DNA of 9,105 nucleotides from CAYPEL01 sp964409635 (GCA_964409635.1 CAYPEL010000117.1:1-9105); one strand, 5' to 3'. Shown: positions 1-7,005, numbered from the stretch's first letter. Translations and numbers: made by a program. The notes: generated by a model not told the origin, from the letters alone.

Positions 1-1914
1 CCATACATCAGTATTAGCAAATTTCCAGCCGGTGAATACCCTGGCAAATTCCTCAACGTCGTTTTGGTCGTAGGTGGGGATTGGCTTGTCATTGAGTTGT
101 TTCAGTGTGCCATCCAGATTGAGTTCATGAACGCCAATGGTAAACAGTTGCATCACCTCGCGCGCATAGTTTTCATCCGGCCGTATATGTAGTTGTGGAT
201 CCGCTTTTCTGTTATGCAACATGCCGAGGTAGATGCCCATTATCGGGTGAAGGGTGACATCTTCGAGCAGTTCCCGAAAATTACCGAAGGCATTTTCCGC
301 CAACATGTCGTAGTAATCCGCCAACCCGTATGTTGAATTTAAAATTGTGACATCTACATCCGAAACGACAAATATTTCGCTCAGGGCAAACGCGACCCGT
401 TGGCGTAGCTGATCGTTCCCATTGATAACCGTATCCCACCAGGCATCAGTGCGTGATTCTCGAAACTGACCATCAAGCCTATCCGCATTTACGCATCGTT
501 TACGGACAAGGGTTTTTGTCTTATCCAGTTGTAGCGATATCGGTGAATTAAATTGCTCTGTCAACCAGGTATCGATACTGCCTAATTGAACCAGGCTGTT
601 GATATCTGCCAGGGTAGGGCCGAAAGTCGTCTGGGTCAAAAACCGGGCGGCATCCTTTGCGGACAGATTCCCGCCACCGTTATCAGGGATGTTCGGATCC
701 GACCCACCCTGGAATTCCTGTAAATTGCTCAGTCCATCACCGTCCGGATCCTGACCGGTGTCGTTCGCATCCAGCGGATCCAGGCCATGCGTCAGTTCCC
801 AGCTATCGGGCATGCCGTCGCCATCATCGTCGCTGTCGCAGGCATCGCCCGCGCCGTCGCTATCGGTATCCAACTGGCCTGGATTGGGTGTGGAGGGACA
901 GTTATCGTTCGTATCCGGAATGCCGTCATTGTCGCTGTCCGTTGGCCCGCCGGTTCCACCGCCCGCCAATACGAGTTTCTGAATCAGTATCAGATCAGAC
1001 AGGTTAATCCTGCCATCCGGCGCGCCGGGCGGATAAAGGTCGCCGTGGGCCAGTTCCAGCGCACCCGCCTGTAACTGCCCAGTGACGATCCGCTGGGCGA
1101 TCAGCAAATCAGCAGCGTTCAGCTGGCCATCGGGGGCGCCTAAGGGCGCTAGATCGCCGTCTTGTTGTCCACCGGCGCCACTAGTGTCGTAGATAATGGT
1201 CAGCTTCGGCCGCAGGCTGGCATCGGTTGAATACTCGCTGGAATGAAATACACGGTGGTCGTTTCCGGCCAGCCAACCCTCAGGGTCGCGTAAAGTCAGG
1301 CCATGATTCTGCAACGGATTCTGCAGCCAGCTGCTGACCAGCGTCGTGGCATCCCAATCGTACCAGCCGGCATCACTGACCGCTGTTGTGTTTTGCGGAT
1401 TCGTGGTGAAATCTGTGCCGGTTTCCATGCCTTTGGTGTTCCAGGAAACATCTGTTCCTTCACCGGTGTGGTAATCAAAGGCTTTTTCCCCGGTGACCCC
1501 GTATTCGCCGGGTGCATCAATAACCGAGTTGTCCCGATTGCCAGCGTGCCATTCGCGCAGCACCTGGTGCAACCCGATGTTGCGTGGCGCACCGCCCGTG
1601 CTTGTGGTGTTGTAGAGAAACAGCGTGGCGGAGAGGATGGTGCTGTTGGTTGGCAGACTGGAAAGATCGAAGCGCAACAGTGCGCTGGTAATCTGACGAT
1701 CGGCAATGCGTAAACTTTCAGTCAGCCCGTAATTTCTTGTGTATTGAACGGGGCTGTCCCATTCTGCTTTAGTGACATAAGTATCGGCTACACCAGAATA
1801 GCCGACCAGCCCTTGCTGAAGGGTGATGGTTTGCTGGAGCGCATATGTCGAAGTATTAAAACTACCTAGCAGAAAAAAAAGAAACCCGCGTGTTACCGAT
1901 GCAACATACTTCAT
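1..1914 (-). CDS. Secreted DUF1800 protein with DNRLRE-like, dockerin-like and TSP3-like repeats (3' end outside window)
   Basis: The minus-strand frame is open for 638 codons from ATG at 1914 to the window edge, so the C-terminus is missing. The start has a good ribosome binding site (AAGGGG, 5 nt before ATG). Residues 1-25 read as a signal peptide ending TYA before LQQ. Residues of about 28-245 resemble a DNRLRE-type beta-sandwich (TSALLRFDLSSLP, then SATLFLYN, and LRPKLTIIY at the end). About 248-318 are two dockerin-like repeats (GAPDGQLNAADLLIAQRIV and GAPDGRINLSDLILIQKLV). About 323-405 are Asp-rich, calcium-binding-type TSP3 repeats (DSDNDGIPD, NDNCPSTPNPGQLDTDSDG, DPDGDGLSNLQEF). From about 413 comes the DUF1800 domain (AARFLTQTTFGPTLADI, RQRVAFALSEIFVVS, NYAREVMQLFTIGVHELN, EFARVFTGWKF). 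Roughly half of that domain is inside the window. DUF1800 proteins have no established biochemical role and are often encoded beside DUF1501 proteins; such a partner would lie to the left. Several shorter open frames over the repeats are shadows. Confidence 0.93.
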   Translation of the reverse strand, partial: MKYVASVTRGFLFFLLGSFNTSTYALQQTITLQQGLVGYSGVADTYVTKAEWDSPVQYTRNYGLTESLRIADRQITSALLRFDLSSLPTNSTILSATLFLYNTTSTGGAPRNIGLHQVLREWHAGNRDNSVIDAPGEYGVTGEKAFDYHTGEGTDVSWNTKGMETGTDFTTNPQNTTAVSDAGWYDWDATTLVSSWLQNPLQNHGLTLRDPEGWLAGNDHRVFHSSEYSTDASLRPKLTIIYDTSGAGGQQDGDLAPLGAPDGQLNAADLLIAQRIVTGQLQAGALELAHGDLYPPGAPDGRINLSDLILIQKLVLAGGGTGGPTDSDNDGIPDTNDNCPSTPNPGQLDTDSDGAGDACDSDDDGDGMPDSWELTHGLDPLDANDTGQDPDGDGLSNLQEFQGGSDPNIPDNGGGNLSAKDAARFLTQTTFGPTLADINSLVQLGSIDTWLTEQFNSPISLQLDKTKTLVRKRCVNADRLDGQFRESRTDAWWDTVINGNDQLRQRVAFALSEIFVVSDVDVTILNSTYGLADYYDMLAENAFGNFRELLEDVTLHPIMGIYLGMLHNRKADPQLHIRPDENYAREVMQLFTIGVHELNLDGTLKQLNDKPIPTYDQNDVEEFARVFTGWKFANTDVW

Positions 1915-2037
1915 GATTTCCCCTTAATATCGCGTTAAGGTGATGTGACTGCAACCAGTAAGGAAAGGTAAAATGGGCAACCAAATCCCTTCGACACTGA
2001 TGCCCTGACCGGACACCAGCACTCCCTGCATCAAGTG

Positions 2038-2066
2038 AATCTAATGCTTATTTCGGTGTTTGTCAA
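2038..2066 (-). promoter_or_regulatory. Sigma70-type promoter of the DUF1800 gene
   Basis: On the minus strand there is a perfect -35 box TTGACA (2066-2061), a 17-nt spacer and a -10 box TAGATT (2043-2038). The start of transcription would fall near 2031, giving a leader of about 117 nt before ATG at 1914. Box quality and ideal spacing make this the best sigma70 promoter I see in the window. Transcription itself is inferred. Confidence 0.65.
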
Positions 2067-2219
2067 CGTCATGGAAAACGAAAGCCATTGCATGAACTGC
2101 TTTGGATATATAACAAGTTCATATCTCCGTATTTTACATTTTACCGTTAATTATCGTGCGTAAGAGAGTACGTATTACATCTTAAGTATTACTACTTAGT
2201 TTTAACTGCTCTGCTGTAC

Positions 2220-2248
2220 TTGCAAGTGCATATTCTTTCATGTACAGA
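2220..2248 (+). promoter_or_regulatory. Weak sigma70-like promoter upstream of the Spy-like remnant
   Basis: TTGCAA (2220-2225), a 17-nt spacer and TACAGA (2243-2248) lie about 80 nt before the first in-frame ATG of the Spy-like remnant. The -35 box is close to consensus in its first three bases, but the -10 box is poor. Spacing is the main argument, and a chance match in AT-rich DNA is quite possible. Confidence 0.25.
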
Positions 2249-2325
2249 AAAAATGCACGTGCTGACTAGCATAGTGTCGTAGGTATTAAATTTAAATCCC
2301 TGCGGCACCTAATATTCCTAGTCCC

Positions 2326-2658
2326 ATGCCTAACCTGATGCCAGTCGTGATGAAAAACACAGACTTGCTGGAGTTAAGCAAGGAACAAACCGAGTTGCTC
2401 ATCAACGAATGCAAGGCAAGGCATTCCTGAGTGCAAGCACTGGCAAAAGAAATTATGGCGGGTGAACAACGGATTCTTCAAGCGACGCTGGATGGAAAAC
2501 CAAAAGAGGAAATCCACAAACTGTCTCAAACGGTCATGGATAAACGTTTGAACATTATTGACGCCAAAGCTGGCTGTCGTGACTTAGTGCGCGAAACATT
2601 GAACGATGAACAGTGGAGCGAAGTTCTCGCGCTTTATAAGAAAAACTTGAAACAATGA
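2326..2658 (+). pseudogene. Spy/CpxP-like periplasmic protein remnant, split by an in-frame TGA and lacking a signal peptide
   Basis: Two segments lie in one frame: 34 codons from ATG at 2326 (MPNLMPVVMKNTDLLELSKE...) ending at TGA 2428-2430, then immediately GTG at 2431 and 75 codons to the stop at 2656-2658. Together they read as one small all-helical protein of the Spy/CpxP/LTXXQ sort. The pattern is ELSKEQTELL, ALAKEIMAGEQ, LDGKPKEEIHKLSQTVMDKR and a C-terminal LNDEQWSEVLALYKK. Such proteins are normally exported chaperone-like factors for envelope or metal stress. Here there is no signal peptide, only a few open codons before the first ATG (frame closed at 2293-2295), and no Shine-Dalgarno at 2326. 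A weak AAGG lies before the GTG, so stop-restart translation of the second part is conceivable. I favour a decaying gene. A sequencing error at the TGA would not explain the missing export signal. Confidence 0.6.
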
Positions 2659-2666
2659 ACACCTAC

Positions 2667-2713
2667 GGTTTCAGTGGTGGTTCACCACCGCTGAGGCCCT
2701 GCAAGTCCTTTTT
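2667..2713 (+). terminator. Hairpin after the Spy-like remnant, possible terminator
   Basis: A 14-bp stem (2667-2680 with 2685-2698) closes on a TTCA tetraloop, starting 9 nt after the stop codon at 2658. Three of its pairs are G.U only when read as plus-strand RNA, which suggests the structure is meant for that strand. A run of five T follows at 2709-2713, some 10 nt after the stem, so it is not a textbook intrinsic terminator. Confidence 0.45.
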
Positions 2714-2745
2714 GATACTCTTGTAATATTTTTACTTGGGCTTAC

Positions 2746-3279
2746 TTAAAAAAGAGTATGGTTTTTCTCAAGCAGTAACAATCTTTTCTTGACCGGCAAA
2801 CCACCTGCATAACCTACTAAATCGCCATTAGAACCAATTATGCGGTGACAGGGGATAATAATACCTATAGCATTCGCTCCGTTAGCACTAGCAACCGCTC
2901 TTACAGCGCTTTCATTTTTGATGTCCTTTGCAAGTTGCAAATAAGTTGACGTAGAGCCATAAGGAATACTCATTAAAATATCCCACACATTTTTTTGAAA
3001 ATCACTTCCTGTCGCTAGTAACGGAATATCAAAATTCACTCTGTTTCCTTCGATATATTCATCAAGCTGTTTTCTTGTTTCTAACAAGATGTCACTATCT
3101 TCCTTTATATAGTGTGTACCTAGTATTCTTTTAATCCTGTTATCAATTGTTGATCTCATTTTTCTATTTCTGAAATCAAGCAAACAAAGTTTGTTATCAA
3201 AAGAACCCAGAATCATTTCACCGATTTTAGTTTTATAATATTGAATATTAATGACACACATTATTTTAGAATAGAGCAT
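2746..3279 (-). CDS. ogt: Methylated-DNA--protein-cysteine S-methyltransferase (O6-alkylguanine-DNA alkyltransferase)
   Basis: This is a suicide repair protein that moves the alkyl group from O6-alkylguanine in DNA to its own cysteine; cytoplasmic, DNA-bound. The 177 residues match the family's usual length. The C-terminal domain carries FQKNVWDIL, the turn IPYGST (105-110), Arg127 in SAVRAVA as the likely base-flipping arginine, and the active-site IIPCHRIIG with nucleophile Cys144, followed by GYAGGLPVKKRLL. The N-terminal domain (INIQYYKTKIGEMILGSFDNKLCLLDF) is of the Ogt/AdaB type. No Ada-type regulatory domain is present. The start at 3279 has a distant AGAAAGA. A second ATG at 3261 (MCVINIQYY) fits the homologue style better but has no Shine-Dalgarno. 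The gene lies 18 nt after the 61-codon Imm22-like frame on the same strand, probably co-transcribed. It is clearly AT-rich against its GC-richer neighbours, which suggests horizontal origin. An 8-bp inverted repeat (2715-2722/2752-2759) spans the stop. Confidence 0.93.
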   Translation of the reverse strand: MLYSKIMCVINIQYYKTKIGEMILGSFDNKLCLLDFRNRKMRSTIDNRIKRILGTHYIKEDSDILLETRKQLDEYIEGNRVNFDIPLLATGSDFQKNVWDILMSIPYGSTSTYLQLAKDIKNESAVRAVASANGANAIGIIIPCHRIIGSNGDLVGYAGGLPVKKRLLLLEKNHTLF

Positions 3280-3297
3280 TAAACGATTGATCTTTCT

Positions 3298-3483
3298 CTA
3301 TACATTCCAGAGTGCTGATAAAACCTCACTGATTTTTCTGCGAATAAATGGTTCTTCATCATTTCCACTATAATTTTCTTCAAAATAGCTCTTTGGGATT
3401 TCATTTTCAGGAACCTTTGAAATCCAAATAGAAACAACGTCTATACCTTCTTCATAAAAGTGAGGTTTACTAAATTTACTCAT
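3298..3483 (-). CDS. Short Imm22-like immunity-protein fragment (61 aa)
   Basis: The 61 codons read MSKFSKPHF..., then IDVVSIWISKVPENEIPKSY and FEENYSGNDEEP. The VSIWI strand followed by an acidic helix and an ENYS...DEEP turn resembles the beginning of Imm22-type immunity proteins of polymorphic toxin systems. Those are about twice as long, so residues after about 47 (IRRKISEVLSALWNV) look like an unrelated tail, and the rest of the domain is absent in all frames before the next gene. A ribosome binding site (AAGGA, about 9 nt before ATG at 3483) supports translation. It sits 18 nt before the alkyltransferase on the same strand and shares its AT-richness. No toxin is present nearby. The family assignment comes from recognition of a short stretch and is moderate; it may be a truncated, non-functional remnant. 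Confidence 0.5.
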   Translation of the reverse strand: MSKFSKPHFYEEGIDVVSIWISKVPENEIPKSYFEENYSGNDEEPFIRRKISEVLSALWNV

Positions 3484-3516
3484 ATGTATTCTTCCTTGCT
3501 TGGCTAATGCCTTAGC

Positions 3517-3549
3517 GTTTATACGCCGTGCAGTTTATGGCGTATAAAC
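3517..3549. repeat. Perfect 11-bp inverted repeat upstream of the Imm22-like frame
   Basis: GTTTATACGCC (3517-3527) and GGCGTATAAAC (3539-3549) pair perfectly around an 11-nt loop. The loop itself contains a further GTTTAT, so this hexamer occurs twice in direct orientation and once inverted. A smaller stem GCTAA/TTAGC (3503-3507/3512-3516) abuts it directly. It lies about 30 nt before the minus-strand start at 3483, so it would form the leader of that mRNA or an operator for it. Confidence 0.6.
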
Positions 3550-3559
3550 TAATACGGTA

Positions 3560-3588
3560 GACCAGCAATACTAGCAGTAAAGCTGGTC
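3560..3588. repeat. 7-bp inverted repeat in the hairpin cluster
   Basis: GACCAGC (3560-3566) and GCTGGTC (3582-3588) pair across a 15-nt loop. ATTTTCG follows on the plus strand, which is too weak a T-run to call it a terminator. It is the third stem within about 90 nt. Confidence 0.45.
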
Positions 3589-3620
3589 ATTTTCGCGGGA
3601 TATATAGAGTAAATATTTTA

Positions 3621-3655
3621 TTTTATTCCCTCTCAACGCGGGAGAGGGAGTAAAA
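3621..3655. repeat. 14-bp hairpin between GH63 gene and Imm22-like frame
   Basis: The stem pairs 3621-3634 with 3642-3655 around a 7-nt loop (3635-3641). The inner part is TCCCTCTC/GAGAGGGA and the outer part is pure A/T apart from one G.T pair. It begins about 45 nt after the stop of the GH63 gene on the minus strand, where a terminator is expected. On both strands the stem is followed by A-rich rather than T-rich sequence, so intrinsic termination is uncertain; it may instead protect the mRNA 3' end. Confidence 0.5.
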
Positions 3656-3701
3656 ATTGCGTGAGTTTCAGTTTGGTTGGGGTTCGACATTGTAAAACAT
3701 A

Positions 3702-6386
3702 CTATCCCTGCGTCTCCTGCCAATAAGGCGGTATATCTTTCCGATACTGCCGCATCACAAGGTTAGCCAGCAGACCCGTCCAGCCGGTCTGGTGGGCAGC
3801 GCCCAGACCCTGGCCGGTTTCGGCGTGGAAGTATTCGTAGAAGAAACGGCAGTCTTGCCAGTGTGGGTCGTCGTGAAACGGGCTGACACCGCGAAGCGCT
3901 GGAAACTGGCCCTGCTCATCTTTGCGGTACAGGCCTATCAACCGTTCTGTAAGCAGGTTAATGATTTGTTGCAGGTTGAGTCTTTTGTTGTCGAGGTGGG
4001 GAACGGCTACGGTAAAACCTGGCCCGAGGAAGCGGTGAAATTTATCCAGTGACTGGATCAGTGAATAGTTAGTTGGCATCCACACCGGCCCGCGCCAGTT
4101 GGAGTTGCCACCAAACAGTCCGCTGTTGGCTTCACCGGGCAGGTATTCAATTGAGGCTTCACCCAGACCGGGGATGACGCCCAGTTGGGTGTGCGTTTTA
4201 TGGTAGCGGCTGACGCTGCGAACACCGTGTGCTGATAAAAACTGTGCTTCATCGAGCACGCGTGCGAGGATGCGCGGCAACATGGAATGATCGACCAGTG
4301 ATAACAGGTGTTCACCGCGTTGGTTTTCCCAGTCCGGACAGGCGCAAATATATTGACCGCGAAACAGGCCGCCTTTGTGTTCATGCAGCAGGGCGCGAAA
4401 CCTCGGTACATTTTTCAGCAGCCGCTGGTCGATGATTTCACAGGCGAACAGCGGGATCAGGCCGACCCAGGAATACACATCGATATGCCGGGCTTTGCCA
4501 TCGGGGCCACGGATCACGTCTTTGAAAAAACCGTCTTCCATGTCCCATAGCGAGATCGTTTCGCCGTCCGAACCGGCGATGGCGTTGGCGATCGCCAGGA
4601 ATTGCTGGTAGCACTGGATGGCGATGTCTTCATAGTCCTGATCCCGGGCGGCCAGTTCCAGGGCGATCATTGTCATGTTCAGGGAGAACATGGCCATCCA
4701 GCCAGTGGCATCGGCCTGGCGGATACTGTAACCGGGCGCCAGTTGTTCAGAACGGTTGTACACCGAGATGTTGTCGAGACCGAGAAAGCCACCTTCAAAC
4801 AGGTTGTGGCCCTGGCGGTCTTTGCGGTTAATCCACCAGGCGTAGTTCAGCAACAGTTTGTGAAAACTGCGTTGTAAAAAGTTGAGATCGGTCGTGCCGC
4901 GATGGACGCGTTCGGTGCGAAACACTTTTAACACCGCCATGGCGTGCACGGGTGGGTTGACGTCGTCAAAAGCCCACTCATACGCAGGTAACTGGCCGTT
5001 GGGGTGCAGGTAGTTTTCTTTCAGTAATAGTTCGATTTGATCTTTGGCGAAATCGGTATCGATCAGCGCCAGGGCTGCGCAGTGGTAAGCCGTATCCCAG
5101 GCGGCGAACCAGGGGTATTCCCAACAGTCGGGCATCGACAGGATGTCGGTGGCGTGGAAATGCCGCCAGCTATGGTTACGGTTGCTGAGGCGTTGTTCAG
5201 GCGGTGGTGTCTGATCACCCTTGAGCCAGCGGTCGACCTTATAATGGTAATACTGCTTGTTCCAGATCATGCCGGCCAGTGACTGGCGTAGCAGGGTTTT
5301 GTCTTCGGCTTGCGCTTCTGGTAATAGCTGTTGGTAAAACTGGTCGGCTTCGTCGCGGCGCAGGCTGAATACTGCGTCATGATTTGTGAAAGGTGAAATC
5401 AGAGCGGTATCGGATAACACCAGTTGCCATTGTTTACTTTTTCCGGGTGCCACCGTAAAGCGGCCGTGTGCTGCACACTTACTGCCAGTCTGTGCCGGGT
5501 TAATGGCCTGTTGGTCTTTGTCGATCAGGTAACGGTGAAAGGCATCCTTGACATAAGGTGATGGGTTTAGTTCGCCCCAGAGTTTTTCGGCATTGCTGTT
5601 ATTGTCTGTAAACAGTAGGTCGGCGTGATCCGCACCATAGAGATAGTACTGACCCAGTTCCGGGTGTGCAGCTTCGATGGCCCATGCCGCGTCATCGGGT
5701 GAATGAATCCTGGCCAGTATGGGGACGGTCTCAGCCGTATCTGTCCACGACCAGGTATTGCGAAACCAGAGTGTGGGTAACAGGTGCAGGCTGGCGGACT
5801 CCGGCCCGCGGTTGCTCAGAGTGATGCAGATGTGGATCTGTGACGGGCTGTGTTTGGCGTATTCGACCTGCACATCCCAATAGCGGTTTTCTGCTAACGC
5901 GCCGGTGTCCAATAAACTGTATCCGGGTTCTTCACGGCTGCGGCGTCCATTGACTTCGACCAGTTCGGTATAGGGAAAAGCCGCTTGCGGATATTTGTAA
6001 AGATAACGCAGGTAACTGTGGCTGGGTGTGGCATCCTGGTAGAAATAATATTCCTTGACGTCTTCACCGTGGTTGCCCTGTTTACCGGTCAGACCGAAGG
6101 CGCGTTCCTTGAGGATTACATCCTTGCCATTCCATAGTGCCAGTGCAAAACACAAGTGTTGCTGACGGTCGCAAATTCCACCCAGACCGTCTTCGTTCCA
6201 GCGGTAAGCCCGGGCATGCGCCTGTTCGTGGGTGAAGTAGCGCCAGGCATCACCGTTGGGACTGTAGTCTTCGCGCACCGTGCCCCAGGCGCGTTCGGCC
6301 AGGTAGGGGCCCCACAGCCGCCAGTCTTCACGGCCTTCGCGTTGAGCAGTCAGGCGTTGACGTTCGGGGTCTAAGTCCGGTGGCAT
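3702..6386 (-). CDS. GH63/MGH1-like glycoside hydrolase (putative glucosidase)
   Basis: A complete 894-residue enzyme of the family usually annotated as glucosidase or MGH1-like glycoside hydrolase, related to GH63 inverting alpha-glycosidases with an (alpha/alpha)6 catalytic barrel. The N-terminal part carries the typical WRLWGPYLAERAWGTVREDYS (22-42) and GKQGNHGEDVKEYYFYQDATPSHSY (101-125). The barrel has CWEYPWFAAWDTAYH, with Asp431 in the WDT motif as likely general acid, then EGGFLGLDNISVYNRS (531-546), NWRGPVWMPTNY (763-774) and the closing HQTGWTGLLANL (865-876). No signal peptide or membrane segment, so it should act in the cytoplasm on a small alpha-glucoside or glucosyl compatible solute; the substrate cannot be read from the sequence. 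The ATG at 6386 lacks a clear Shine-Dalgarno but matches family length. It appears monocistronic. The 211 nt upstream (6387-6597) are AT-rich with no convincing promoter. The 61-codon minus-strand frame there is not gene-like. Confidence 0.92.
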   Translation of the reverse strand: MPPDLDPERQRLTAQREGREDWRLWGPYLAERAWGTVREDYSPNGDAWRYFTHEQAHARAYRWNEDGLGGICDRQQHLCFALALWNGKDVILKERAFGLTGKQGNHGEDVKEYYFYQDATPSHSYLRYLYKYPQAAFPYTELVEVNGRRSREEPGYSLLDTGALAENRYWDVQVEYAKHSPSQIHICITLSNRGPESASLHLLPTLWFRNTWSWTDTAETVPILARIHSPDDAAWAIEAAHPELGQYYLYGADHADLLFTDNNSNAEKLWGELNPSPYVKDAFHRYLIDKDQQAINPAQTGSKCAAHGRFTVAPGKSKQWQLVLSDTALISPFTNHDAVFSLRRDEADQFYQQLLPEAQAEDKTLLRQSLAGMIWNKQYYHYKVDRWLKGDQTPPPEQRLSNRNHSWRHFHATDILSMPDCWEYPWFAAWDTAYHCAALALIDTDFAKDQIELLLKENYLHPNGQLPAYEWAFDDVNPPVHAMAVLKVFRTERVHRGTTDLNFLQRSFHKLLLNYAWWINRKDRQGHNLFEGGFLGLDNISVYNRSEQLAPGYSIRQADATGWMAMFSLNMTMIALELAARDQDYEDIAIQCYQQFLAIANAIAGSDGETISLWDMEDGFFKDVIRGPDGKARHIDVYSWVGLIPLFACEIIDQRLLKNVPRFRALLHEHKGGLFRGQYICACPDWENQRGEHLLSLVDHSMLPRILARVLDEAQFLSAHGVRSVSRYHKTHTQLGVIPGLGEASIEYLPGEANSGLFGGNSNWRGPVWMPTNYSLIQSLDKFHRFLGPGFTVAVPHLDNKRLNLQQIINLLTERLIGLYRKDEQGQFPALRGVSPFHDDPHWQDCRFFYEYFHAETGQGLGAAHQTGWTGLLANLVMRQYRKDIPPYWQETQG

Positions 6387-6597
6387 ATTGAGTGTTAGTT
6401 AGTGTTGTGGCGCATGGGTTTGTCATTCACTTTAATGTGATTGTACGGGTTTAGTAGAAGCCATAGTAATTTTTGTAAAACAGGAGTTAAAGTCCGAAAT
6501 TGCACAAATAAAATTACCTGCAATTTCTTTCCCGAAAATAGTGGATAGTGCTTTTTTTTACTGGCACAGTAATTTTGCACATAGCTTCACCAGTACT

Positions 6598-7005
6598 TTA
6601 GAATTTTAAAAAATCGGCTATGGTCTGAATACTGATACCAAATGTGTCATTTGGCTGATTCATAAAAGCACCAAAGTCCTTTAAGTCTCCAGTCAGAAGG
6701 TGGGCCGCCTGACAAGCCAGCGCAGTCTGGAAAATGGGCTGGTTTTTTTGTGACAGCTCTGGGGGGAAAGCAAACCGGACTGGTGTTCAGCCAGGCGGAT
6801 CCCGATTGGAGTGTGTGCAGAACTTCCAGGCAATGTGGATACTTTCTTGCCAGGTAGCGAAGTACTTCTTCCATTGCATACCGGCTTGAGGCTATCTCCC
6901 AGTACCCCTCTGAACTTAGCTCAATTACAAAGGCTGCTTTACCTCGCGGATTGTGTGGGCGGTGAGTGCAGAAAAGCGTGTAAAAGACGCATAAACACGC
7001 GACAT
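6598..7005 (-). pseudogene. PIN-domain (VapC-like) ribonuclease pseudogene with frameshifts
   Basis: Pieces of one PIN-domain protein appear in successive frames on the minus strand. From about 6955 the translation runs HNPRGKAAFVIELSSEGYWE, then IASSRYAMEEVLRYLARKYP, to SPVCFPP. At a run of six C (6761-6766) the frame must shift by one base, after which it continues PELSQKNQPIFQTALACQ, then AAHLLTGDLKDFGAFMNQP and IQTIADFLKF to TAA at 6598-6600. AHLLTGDLKDFG is the C-terminal PIN motif with its conserved acidic residues. A second shift lies near 6956-6958, where adding one base joins LTA to AHNP. Upstream of that, from ATG 7005, the N-terminal strand reads MSRVYASFTRFSALTA and lacks the catalytic Asp of the usual DANVLF. 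Intact relatives are toxin nucleases, usually paired with an antitoxin; none is recognisable upstream. The start at 7005 is uncertain. Plus-strand open frames here are shadows. Confidence 0.72.

Larger units (their letters stand above)
1915..2325. other. Non-coding stretch between the divergent DUF1800 and Spy-like genes
   Basis: About 410 nt without a credible gene. The part next to the DUF1800 gene is its predicted leader (1915-2031). The part from about 2100 to 2320 is AT-rich with stops in all frames. It contains a weak stem TAAGTA/TACTTA around position 2190 and a weak plus-strand promoter candidate. I looked here for a signal peptide belonging to the Spy-like gene and found none that could be joined to it. 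Confidence 0.6.

Noticed and set aside
657..1074. Plus-strand frames of 74-116 codons
   Set aside because: They are antisense shadows of the Asp/Gly-rich TSP3 repeats in the DUF1800 gene; their Ser/Arg/Pro-rich translations are typical of such shadows.
1296..1713. Pair of 136-codon frames, one on each strand
   Set aside because: Both lie inside the DUF1800 frame; composition is not protein-like, while the DUF1800 frame shows continuous domain similarity.
2428..2430. In-frame TGA read as selenocysteine
   Set aside because: No selenoprotein of the Spy/CpxP type is known to me, no obvious SECIS-like stem follows the TGA directly, and the gene also lacks its signal peptide, which favours decay.
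3503..3549. Integron attC site next to the AT-rich gene pair
   Set aside because: The inverted repeat is suggestive, but no GTTRRRY/RYYYAAC core sites flank it and none lies at the other side of the pair; no integrase is present.
3621..3655. Classical rho-independent terminator for the GH63 gene
   Set aside because: The stem is good and the place is right, but A-rich sequence, not a T-run, follows on both strands, so it is listed only as a hairpin.
6395..6580. 61-codon minus-strand frame upstream of the GH63 gene
   Set aside because: AT-rich, no ribosome binding site noted, no recognisable motif; better taken as the GH63 upstream region.
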